Below are positions 26,794 through 34,253 of a DNA stretch of 64,000 nt, piece by piece. The stretch is taken from assembly GCA_903927005.1 (NCBI GenBank), contig CAIYLH010000047.1:1-64000 (forward strand), written 5' to 3'. Within the stretch, counting starts at the first letter, position 1; each line of letters starts with the position of its first letter. Both the position numbers and the translations under genes were made by a program. A model generated the notes under the pieces. That model saw only the letters and a program-made list of their open reading frames with translations, had not been told where the DNA came from and did not search any database. The DNA comes from an uncultured Pseudomonadota bacterium (GTDB lineage Bacteria; Pseudomonadota; Gammaproteobacteria; Steroidobacterales; Steroidobacteraceae).

Positions 26794-28365
26794 CTAGACG
26801 TTCGAATCCGGGAACGAGCTCTTGCGGCGGGTCATGTAGTCGAGCAGCGCCTCGTCGACCGCCGGATCGAGCGCCGGCGCCTCGTATTCGGCCAGCTGCC
26901 GCTTCCAGTAGGCGTTCGCGCGTACCGAGATGTCGTTTGCGCCCTCGGCTTCCCACTGCTCGAAGCTGTTGTTGTCCGTGAGCGGCGAGCGGTAGAACGC
27001 CGTTTCGAAGTTCGCCTGCGTGTGCGCGCAGCCGAGGAAGTGCTTGCCGGGGCCGACCTCGCGGATGGCGTCCATCGCCTGGCCGTTCTCGGTCATGTCC
27101 ACGCCCGCGAGGAAGGTCTGCATCATGCCGGCCTGGTCGGCGTCCATGACGAACTTCTCGTAGCCCATCGACAGGCCGCCCTCGAGCCAGCCGGCGGTGT
27201 GCAGCACGAAGTTGACTCCCGCGAGGCAGGTCGGCAGCAGTGTGTTCGCAGACTCATAGGCCGCCTGTGCATCCGGGATCTTCGAGCCGCACAGTCCACC
27301 GCCTGAGCGGAACGGCACGCCGAGTCGGCGGGCGAGGGCGGCCATGACGTACAGCACGAGCGCAGGCTCGGGTGTGCCGAACGTCGGCGCACCCGACTGC
27401 ATCGAGATCGACGAGGCAAAGCTGCCAAAGATGACCGGCGCGCCGGGGTTCACCAGCTGGGCGAACGCCATGCCAGCCAGTGATTCGGCGAGCGTCTGCG
27501 CGGCGGTTCCAGCCACGGTTACCGGCGACATGGCGCCAGCGAGGATGAACGGCGTGACGATGGTGGCTTGGTTCGCGCGCGCGTAGACCTTCAGCGCGCC
27601 GAGCATCGTCGCATCGAAAGTCATCGGTGAGTTGGCGTTGATCAGGCTGACCAGTACGGTCTTGTTGCGGCCGGTCACCGGGTCGATGAAGTCAGGCCCG
27701 AACAGGATCTTCGCCATCTCGACGGTGTCTTCGGCGCGCTCGGGCGCCGTGACGCTGCCCATGAACGCCTTGTCGCTGTACTTCATGTGGCTGTAAACCA
27801 TGTCGAAGTGCCGCTTGTTGACCGGCAGGTCGACGGGCTCGCAGATCGTGCCGCCTGAGTGATGCAGCGCAGGCGCCATGTAGGCCAGCTTGACGAAGTT
27901 TCTGAAATCCTCGATACGCGCGTAGCGGCGACCTTCGTCGAGGCTGCGGATGAACGGTGAGCCGTAAGCCGGCGCGAACACGGTGTTGCGGCCACCGATG
28001 ACGACGTTGCGGGCCGGGTTGCGGGCGTGCTGGACGAACTCGCGTGGCGCGCTCTTCTGCACCAGCGAGCGGCACAGGCCGCGCGGGAAGCGGACGCGTT
28101 CGCCATCAATCTCGGCGCCGGCCACCTTCCAGATTTCGAGGGATTCGGGGTCGTCGCGGAAGTCGATGCCGATCTCGGCAAGGATGGTGTCGGCGTTGGC
28201 CTCGATGGTCGCCAGTCCCTCCTCGCCGAGCACCTCGAAGTAAGGTATCGAGCGGGTGATGTACGGAATGGTGACTGCCGAGCGTGCCGCGCGTGCCGCG
28301 CGCTTCGCCTCACGGCCGCCGCCACGATTGCGTCGCGCCGACGCCTCTACCGGTTGCTCGTCCAT
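26794..28365 (-). CDS. Non-pyrrolysine MttB-family corrinoid-dependent methyltransferase (probable glycine betaine methyltransferase)
   Basis: A 523-residue TIM-barrel protein of the trimethylamine:corrinoid methyltransferase family. The frame has no internal amber codon, so it is of the MtgB type that lacks pyrrolysine; the one studied in Desulfitobacterium uses glycine betaine. SALVSLINANSPMTFDATML-like text in the core, LCGSKIPDAQAAYES and GWLEGGLSMGYEKFVMDADQ fit the family. The start at 28365 follows AGGAG; an ATG at 28389 lacks one. It lies next to the betaine-forming bet genes and near its presumed corrinoid partner, but on the other strand. Substrate assignment is inference from context. 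Confidence 0.85.
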   Translation of the reverse strand: MDEQPVEASARRNRGGGREAKRAARAARSAVTIPYITRSIPYFEVLGEEGLATIEANADTILAEIGIDFRDDPESLEIWKVAGAEIDGERVRFPRGLCRSLVQKSAPREFVQHARNPARNVVIGGRNTVFAPAYGSPFIRSLDEGRRYARIEDFRNFVKLAYMAPALHHSGGTICEPVDLPVNKRHFDMVYSHMKYSDKAFMGSVTAPERAEDTVEMAKILFGPDFIDPVTGRNKTVLVSLINANSPMTFDATMLGALKVYARANQATIVTPFILAGAMSPVTVAGTAAQTLAESLAGMAFAQLVNPGAPVIFGSFASSISMQSGAPTFGTPEPALVLYVMAALARRLGVPFRSGGGLCGSKIPDAQAAYESANTLLPTCLAGVNFVLHTAGWLEGGLSMGYEKFVMDADQAGMMQTFLAGVDMTENGQAMDAIREVGPGKHFLGCAHTQANFETAFYRSPLTDNNSFEQWEAEGANDISVRANAYWKRQLAEYEAPALDPAVDEALLDYMTRRKSSFPDSNV

Positions 28366-28861
28366 AGGTGCCCGATCTCCTGAATCCATGCGGCAGTATG
28401 GTCATGCAGCCTCGGCCGGTCTGATCAGTTTGCGGCATTGGCTTGCCTCGGGGCGCCTTAGGCCCGGCCCAAAGCCCGGATTACTTGCCGGCCCTGCGGA
28501 GGCCACCCAATCTATTGCCGCGTTACCCGGCGCCCGAAGTTCGCCCTGTCGGCGGCAGGGTCTTGAGGTCGCGTCTCGCGCCAGCGGGGCAGAGCGAGGT
28601 CTCTATAGCGCCTAGCGGCTCCCCGTGTGCTGCGAGGGCCCCAATCCGGCTCCCCCTTGACCCTGTTTATGCGTCGGCGGCATGATCTTCTCAAGGCGCG
28701 GCTGAATGGCCGTTCAACGGATCGGCCGTGAGCGCCGAACCGAATTCTGAACTATTTGATAATAAAGACAAATAATCGCAACCACTGACCTCGCAAAGGC
28801 CCCTAAAAAGGGCCATGCAGGCCAGCTTGCGCAGCCGCAGGCATCTACTGGGAGCACCACG
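28366..28861. promoter_or_regulatory. Divergent intergenic region upstream of the bet genes
   Basis: About 500 bases between the divergent mttB-like and betI-betB genes. No convincing small gene was seen. An AT-rich patch (28741-28776) in GC-rich surroundings contains TATTTG (28753-28758), ten bases, CAAATA (28769-28774), a 6-bp inverted repeat that could be a BetI-type operator. GGCCC (28798-28802) pairs with GGGCC (28810-28814) across a seven-base loop in the presumed leader. GGGAG lies 7 bases before the proposed CTG start. Confidence 0.45.
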
Positions 28862-30961
28862 CTGAACAATCAATCAAGCAAAGGCAGCCCTGCCGCCGAG
28901 TCCGACGCCGCAAAGCCGCCCGGCGGCGAACGGCTGGAGGAGGATCGGCGCGAACAACTGATCGAGGTCGCGATCGATTGCCTGGCTGAGCTTGGCTTTG
29001 TGGGCAGTACCCTGGCCCAGATCGCGGGTCGTGCCGGTGTTTCCGCGGGCCTGATTGGGCACTATTTTGGTGACAAAGATGGCCTGCTCGAGGCGGCCTT
29101 TCGCAGCCTCAGTCGCCGCGTTCACGCCAACGTCCGCGCCAAGCTGCGCCTTGCACGCACGCCCCGGGGCCGAGTGCAGGCGGTTATCGACGCAAACCTT
29201 GCGCCGGAAGAGTTCAGCCAGCGTACCGGTAATGCCTGGCTCGCGTTCTGGGGCCAGTTGCGCCACCTCCCGCCGCTGCTGCGCGTACAGAAGGCCTACC
29301 AGCGCCGGATGCTGTCGAACCTGCGGCATGCGCTGGGCCAGATGCTGTCGCCGGACGAGGCGCGCACGCTCGCGGCGATGATTGCCGCGATGATCGACGG
29401 GGTCTGGCTGCGTGCGGCGTTGTCGGACTGGGCCGAAGCGGATAGCGAGGCAGCCCGTGGGTTGCTGACGGCATTCGTCGAAGGCCGGTTGCGCGATCGG
29501 CCCTTGTCGCCGCTGCCGCCAGCCGCGGCTGCGGGCGTGAGCGTGGCTGCCGCGAGCGGGCACTTCCGTACGATCAATCCTGCCACCGGCGCGACGCTTG
29601 CCGAGTTGCGCATTGACGGTCCGGCGGAGGTCGACGCGGCCGTTGCGGCGGCGACTGAAGGTCAGAGGCGCTGGGCGGCCATGACGGGTGCTGAACGCGG
29701 CCGGGTGCTGCGTCGCACGGCCGATATCCTGCGCGCGCGTAATGCCGAGCTCGCCGCGCTTGAGACGCGCGACACGGGCAAGCCTATCCAGGAGACCAGC
29801 GCTGTCGATGTGCTCTCCGGGGCCGACTGTCTGGAGTATTACGCGGGCATCGCCGCAACGATTGCCGGCGAACACTTCGATCTCGGTCCCAGCGCTTTCG
29901 GTTATACGCGACGCGAGCCGCTCGGCGTCGTGGCGGGTATCGGGGCGTGGAACTACCCGATCCAGATCGCCTGCTGGAAGTCAGCGCCGGCGCTTGCCTG
30001 CGGTAACGCGATGATCTTCAAGCCCGCGGAGCTGACCCCGCTGACGGCGATCGAGCTTGGCAAGGCGTTTGATGCTGCCGGACTGCCGCCAGGCGTGTTC
30101 CAGGTGGTGCAGGGCAAGGCCGATACGGGCCGGCTACTGAGTCGGCATCCCGGTATTCGCAAGATCTCGTTGACTGGCGAAGTAGGCACCGGCAAGGCCG
30201 TCATGAGCGATGCTTCGAGCACGCTCAAGTACGTCACCCTTGAACTAGGCGGCAAGTCGCCGCTGATAGTGTTCGACGACGCCAAGCTCGACAATGCAGT
30301 GGGCGGCGCACTGCTCGCAAACTTCTATTCGGCTGGAGAAGTGTGCTCGAACGCCACCCGTGTGTTCGTTCATCGCAAGGTCAAGGCGGCGTTCCTCGAG
30401 AAGCTCAAGGCGCGTGTTGCGGCGATGCGGGTCGGAGATCCGATGGATCCGCAGACCCAGGTGGGCGCGCTGATCTCCGAAGCACACATGGAAAAGGTGC
30501 TCGGTTACATCGCGCGCGGCAAGGCGGAGGGCGCGAAGCTGCTGGTAGGTGGCTATCGCGTCACGACGGGTGACCTCGCCAACGGCTTCTTCGTCGCGCC
30601 AACGGTCTTTGATGGTTGTCACGACGACATGGCGATCGTGCGTGAGGAAATCTTCGGTCCGGTCATGAGCGTGCTTGAGTTTGATGACGAGGACGAGGTG
30701 GTCGCGCGCGCCAACGCGACCGAGTTTGGCTTGTCCGCCGGCGTATTCACCAACGATTTGACCCGTGGTCATCGCGTGATCGCCCGTCTCGAGGCGGGGA
30801 CGTGCTGGATCAATCACTACAACGTCACGCCGATCGAGCTGCCGTTTGGCGGCCACAAGCGCTCCGGGCTGGGCCGTGAAAACGGCCGTGCGGCGATTGA
30901 GCATTACACGCAACTCAAGAGTGTCTATGTCGCGATGGGTGACGTAGAGGCCCCTTACTGA
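28862..30961 (+). CDS. BetI-BetB fusion: TetR-type choline regulator joined to betaine aldehyde dehydrogenase
   Basis: One uninterrupted frame encodes a BetI-like TetR repressor (about residues 25-211; [47 protein letters not shown]), an Ala/Pro-rich linker, and a complete aldehyde dehydrogenase (about 234-699). The dehydrogenase has AWNYP (Asn364), LELGGKSP (Glu461) and [12 protein letters not shown] (catalytic Cys495), closest to BetB. The frame is open from 28766, yet the only ATG/GTG/TTG upstream of the HTH helix is GTG at 29000, which would cut off helix 1. CTG at 28862, seven bases after GGGAG, is the best start and gives 699 residues. betA follows ten bases later. A missed frameshift or sequencing join is possible but nothing in the frame suggests it. 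Confidence 0.85.
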   Translation: MNNQSSKGSPAAESDAAKPPGGERLEEDRREQLIEVAIDCLAELGFVGSTLAQIAGRAGVSAGLIGHYFGDKDGLLEAAFRSLSRRVHANVRAKLRLARTPRGRVQAVIDANLAPEEFSQRTGNAWLAFWGQLRHLPPLLRVQKAYQRRMLSNLRHALGQMLSPDEARTLAAMIAAMIDGVWLRAALSDWAEADSEAARGLLTAFVEGRLRDRPLSPLPPAAAAGVSVAAASGHFRTINPATGATLAELRIDGPAEVDAAVAAATEGQRRWAAMTGAERGRVLRRTADILRARNAELAALETRDTGKPIQETSAVDVLSGADCLEYYAGIAATIAGEHFDLGPSAFGYTRREPLGVVAGIGAWNYPIQIACWKSAPALACGNAMIFKPAELTPLTAIELGKAFDAAGLPPGVFQVVQGKADTGRLLSRHPGIRKISLTGEVGTGKAVMSDASSTLKYVTLELGGKSPLIVFDDAKLDNAVGGALLANFYSAGEVCSNATRVFVHRKVKAAFLEKLKARVAAMRVGDPMDPQTQVGALISEAHMEKVLGYIARGKAEGAKLLVGGYRVTTGDLANGFFVAPTVFDGCHDDMAIVREEIFGPVMSVLEFDDEDEVVARANATEFGLSAGVFTNDLTRGHRVIARLEAGTCWINHYNVTPIELPFGGHKRSGLGRENGRAAIEHYTQLKSVYVAMGDVEAPY

Positions 30962-30971
30962 AGGCGACGCC

Positions 30972-32633
30972 GTGGACAATTTGATTTACGACTACGTGAT
31001 CGTCGGCGCCGGCTCCGCTGGCTGCGTGCTCGCGGACCGGCTCAGCGCGGACGGTCGCAACACGGTCTTGTTGCTCGAGTACGGCGGCTCCGACCGCTCG
31101 ATCTTCATCCAGATGCCGTCGGCTCTTGCGATTCCGATGAATCGCGAGCGGTTCAACTGGCTCTACTACTCGGAGCCGGAGCCAGGCCTCGGTGGTCGCA
31201 GCATCCACACGGCGCGCGGCAAGGTGCTTGGCGGGTCCTCTTCGATCAATGGCCTGGTCTATATCCGTGGCAATGCGCTCGACTTCCAGCGTTGGGAGGC
31301 GGAAGGCGCGAGTGGCTGGAGTTACGCCGACGTGCTGCCGTACTTCAAGCGTGCCGAGAAGCGTGCCGAGGGCGGCACTGACTATCGTGGCGGCGACGGC
31401 CCGCTCGGGACCTGCTACGGCACCGTGAAGAATCCGTTGCACGCGGCGTGGCTTGGCGCGGCGAAGCAGGCCGGTTACCCGCTGACCGATGACGTCAACG
31501 GCTTCCAGCAGGAAGGTTTTGGCCGGATGGACATGACGGTCGATCGCGGCATCCGGGCGAGTGCTGCGAACGCCTACCTGCGGCCGGCAATGAAGCGCCA
31601 GAATCTGAAAGTCGAGACCCGCGCGCTTGCAAGCCAAGTGCTGTTCGAGGGGCGCCGCGCGGTCGGGGTGCGCTATACGCGGGGTGGCACTGAGCGGGTC
31701 GTGCGCGCCCGACACGAAGTTATTGTGTCGGCCGGCTCGATAGCGTCGCCGCAGCTGCTCAAGCTCTCTGGCGTAGGCCCAGGCGCGGAACTGCAGCAGC
31801 TTGGCATTCCCGTCGTGCACGATCTGTCGGGCGTTGGCGAGAACCTGCAGGACCATCTGGAGTTCTACTTCCAGGTGGCGTGCAAGGAGCCTGTCACGCT
31901 GTACTCGGTCATGAATCCGTTCGCCAAGCTCAAGCTGGGTGTCGAGTGGGTGCTGTTCAAGTCGGGCCTGGGTGCGACCAACCACTTCGAGACCTGCGGC
32001 TTCCTGCGCAGCCGCGCTGGCATCCCGTACCCGGACATCCAGTATCACTTCCTGCCGATGGCAGTCAGCTACGACGGCACGTCGCTTTGCAGCGAGCACG
32101 GCTTCCAGGCCCACGTCGGTCCGATGCGCTCGAAGAGTCGCGGCCACGTCAGGCTTGCGAGCCGCAACCCGCTCGACAAGCCGAAGATCCTGTTCAATTA
32201 CATGAGCCATCCGGACGACTGGGCCGAGATGCGAGCCTGCGTGCGGCTGACGCGCGAGATATTTTCACAGCAGAGCTTCGATCGTTATCGCGGCCGTGAA
32301 ATTCAGCCGGGTGATGCGGTGCAGACCGACGAACAGATCGACGAGTTCATCCGGCAGAAAGTGGAGACCGCCTATCACCCCTCGTGCTCCTGCAAGATGG
32401 GCGCGGCGGATGACCCGATGGCGGTCGTCGACCCGCAGACGCGGGTCTATGGGTTGGAGGGCTTGCGGGTGGTGGATTCGTCGATCATGCCGTCGATCAC
32501 CAACGGCAACCTCAACGCGCCAACGATCATGCTGGCCGAGAAGGCTGCTGATCACATCCTGGGCAAGGCGCTACTGCCCCGTTCGCAGGCGCCGTTCTAC
32601 GAGGCGCCCGACTGGCAGACTCGCCAGCGCTGA
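30972..32633 (+). CDS. betA: Choline dehydrogenase (GMC oxidoreductase)
   Basis: A 553-residue GMC flavoprotein. FAD motif YVIVGAGSAGCVLADRLS is at residues 6-23, GGSSSINGLVYIRGNALDFQ is the GMC signature 1, and SAGSIASPQLLKLSGVG is signature 2. The C-terminus carries the active-site region YHPSCSCKMG and NGNLNAPTIMLAEKAADHI. BetA oxidises choline to betaine aldehyde at the membrane, passing electrons to quinone. The start is a GTG ten bases after the betI-betB fusion stop, so the two steps to glycine betaine are co-transcribed. Other alcohols are possible for GMC enzymes, but the context favours choline. Confidence 0.9.
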   Translation: MDNLIYDYVIVGAGSAGCVLADRLSADGRNTVLLLEYGGSDRSIFIQMPSALAIPMNRERFNWLYYSEPEPGLGGRSIHTARGKVLGGSSSINGLVYIRGNALDFQRWEAEGASGWSYADVLPYFKRAEKRAEGGTDYRGGDGPLGTCYGTVKNPLHAAWLGAAKQAGYPLTDDVNGFQQEGFGRMDMTVDRGIRASAANAYLRPAMKRQNLKVETRALASQVLFEGRRAVGVRYTRGGTERVVRARHEVIVSAGSIASPQLLKLSGVGPGAELQQLGIPVVHDLSGVGENLQDHLEFYFQVACKEPVTLYSVMNPFAKLKLGVEWVLFKSGLGATNHFETCGFLRSRAGIPYPDIQYHFLPMAVSYDGTSLCSEHGFQAHVGPMRSKSRGHVRLASRNPLDKPKILFNYMSHPDDWAEMRACVRLTREIFSQQSFDRYRGREIQPGDAVQTDEQIDEFIRQKVETAYHPSCSCKMGAADDPMAVVDPQTRVYGLEGLRVVDSSIMPSITNGNLNAPTIMLAEKAADHILGKALLPRSQAPFYEAPDWQTRQR

Positions 32634-32641
32634 GCCTGATG

Positions 32642-32670
32642 GCAGCGGGCGGGAAAAGTCCGCCCGCTGC
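32642..32670. terminator. Long hairpin between convergent betA and permease genes
   Basis: GCAGCGGGCGG (32642-32652), loop GAAAAGT, CCGCCCGCTGC (32660-32670): a perfect 11-bp stem. It sits 8 bases after the betA stop and 16 before the end of the convergent permease. No U-run is present, but position and stability suit a two-way transcription barrier. Confidence 0.5.
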
Positions 32671-32685
32671 GTCCTGTCGGCTCGC

Positions 32686-34095
32686 TCAGGCGGGGTCGAG
32701 GCCGACGTCCGCCAGTGCGGCCTGGCGCGCCTCGGCTTCTACATCGAGCGAGCGACACGCCAGCAGGTAGACGATGGTCGAGACCGGCAGGCCCACCATC
32801 ATCGCGACATCCGCCCCACCGATCATCCGTGCGATGGGGCCGGTGAACACCTGCGTGCTGAAGAACGGCACCATCGACAAGAAGCCGACTGCATAGGCCA
32901 CCAGTCCGCGCCAGTTCCAGCGGCCGTACATGCCATACGGGTTGAAGATCTCGCGTACCGAATAGCGGCCGCGACGGACCCAGTAGAAGTCCACCAGGTT
33001 AATCGCTGTCCACGGCGTGAACAGGTACAGCAGGATCGCCAGAAACTCAGAGAACGTGTGCACGAAGTCCTTTGAGGCGGTGAGCGCGAGTGCCACCGAG
33101 ACGACCAATGACAGGGCAATAGTCGCGACCCGCTTCATGGCGGTGGCTTTGATCGGCTTGATCGAGTCGGCCACGCTCAGCAACGTCAGCGATGCACCGT
33201 AGAAGTTCAGTGTCGTGATCGTCACCAGCCCGAGCAGGGAGGCGATCAGTAGCGGTGTGCCCGAGCCTGGCAGGAGTTGGTCAGCAGCGGCCCTCAGCGC
33301 TGGCGTTAACCCAAGGGTGGGGAACATCGCCGCGGCAACTGTACCGACCAGCATCGTCCAGGAGCCGCCGATATAGGCACCAAGGTACGTCCACCAGAAC
33401 GAGGCCGCGACGCCGACGTCGCGTGGCAGGTAGCGCGAGTAGTCCGAGACATAGACCGACCAGGCGATCTGGTAGGACGCTGCGGCGAACACCTGCACGA
33501 GGAACGGCACGGGTTTGAAGTCGCCTAGGTAGAGCTGGGCGGGCTCGAAGTGGGCGGAGGTCGCGACGGCAACCGTCATCACAGCCAGGCCGGCTATCAG
33601 GATGAAGGCGAGGATGCGCTGGATGCGATGGATCCAGTCGTAGCCGACCACGGCGAGCAGGGCGGCAACGACGCCGACTATAGGCATCGTGATCTGTCGA
33701 TCACTGCCATACAGCGTGGTGAGCGTGTCGGCCGCGAGCAGCTGGTTGAAGGCATTGAAGCCGATGTAGGTGACCAGCGCAACGGCCCAGACGAGCAGCG
33801 CGCCCATGTAGCCGAACTGAGGCCGCGACTGGATCATCTGCGGCAGGCCGAGTTGCGGACCCTGCGTCGAGTGGAACGCCATGAAGAACGTGCCAAGCGC
33901 GGATCCGATCAGGACGGCGATCACCATCCACGCGAGGTTGCCGCCGAGGGCCATGCCCACGGCGCCGGTCGCGATCGTTGCCAGATGGGCGTCACCGGTG
34001 AACCACACTGGCCAGAGGTGCCAGACCTTGCCGTGTCGCTCCGCGAGCGGAACGTAGTCGATCGATCGGGCTTCGATAAAGGATCGTTGGGACAC
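32686..34095 (-). CDS. NCS1-family permease (purine/cytosine/allantoin permease type)
   Basis: About 469 residues from GTG at 34095, preceded by GAAGAGG. The protein begins with ARSIDYVPLAERHGKVWHLW and WFTGDAHLATIATGAVGMALG, the NCS1 N-terminal pattern, and continues through about 12 hydrophobic segments. FNPYGMYGRWNWRGLVAYAV near the end is typical of CodB-like members. An upstream in-frame start at 34389 would overlap the TonB-receptor gene and terminator and is rejected. NCS1 proteins import nucleobases, hydantoins, vitamins or related compounds by cation symport. With bet genes on one side and a TonB receptor on the other the cargo is uncertain. Confidence 0.88.
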   Translation of the reverse strand: MSQRSFIEARSIDYVPLAERHGKVWHLWPVWFTGDAHLATIATGAVGMALGGNLAWMVIAVLIGSALGTFFMAFHSTQGPQLGLPQMIQSRPQFGYMGALLVWAVALVTYIGFNAFNQLLAADTLTTLYGSDRQITMPIVGVVAALLAVVGYDWIHRIQRILAFILIAGLAVMTVAVATSAHFEPAQLYLGDFKPVPFLVQVFAAASYQIAWSVYVSDYSRYLPRDVGVAASFWWTYLGAYIGGSWTMLVGTVAAAMFPTLGLTPALRAAADQLLPGSGTPLLIASLLGLVTITTLNFYGASLTLLSVADSIKPIKATAMKRVATIALSLVVSVALALTASKDFVHTFSEFLAILLYLFTPWTAINLVDFYWVRRGRYSVREIFNPYGMYGRWNWRGLVAYAVGFLSMVPFFSTQVFTGPIARMIGGADVAMMVGLPVSTIVYLLACRSLDVEAEARQAALADVGLDPA

Positions 34096-34170
34096 GGGCA
34101 CCTCTTCAGGGAGTTTCCGCAAAGCGAAGGCCAAGAATACACGCTGGCGCGGTGCGCGGGCTTTTAGGGC

Positions 34171-34197
34171 AAAAAAAACGGGACCCGAAGGTCCCGT
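34171..34197 (-). terminator. Rho-independent terminator of the TonB-receptor gene
   Basis: On the minus strand ACGGGACC, loop TTCG, GGTCCCGT is followed by a run of T (34171-34178 are A on the plus strand). It has an 8-bp stem with a stable tetraloop, 57 bases past the receptor stop. It separates the receptor from the NCS1 permease read in the same direction. Confidence 0.85.
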
Positions 34198-34253
34198 CTG
34201 ATTTTCGCTCGGCGGGGGAGGCCTGCTGCCCCGGCCCCGCGGCCATTTGCAGT

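Noticed and set aside
26794-28365. A pyrrolysine-containing MttB
   Set aside because: There is no in-frame TAG within the gene, and no pyl genes were seen in the window.
29537-30961. BetB as a separate gene starting at an internal GTG near 29537
   Set aside because: There is no ribosome binding site before it and no stop codon between the two domains. A separate product cannot be excluded, but the frame reads as a fusion.
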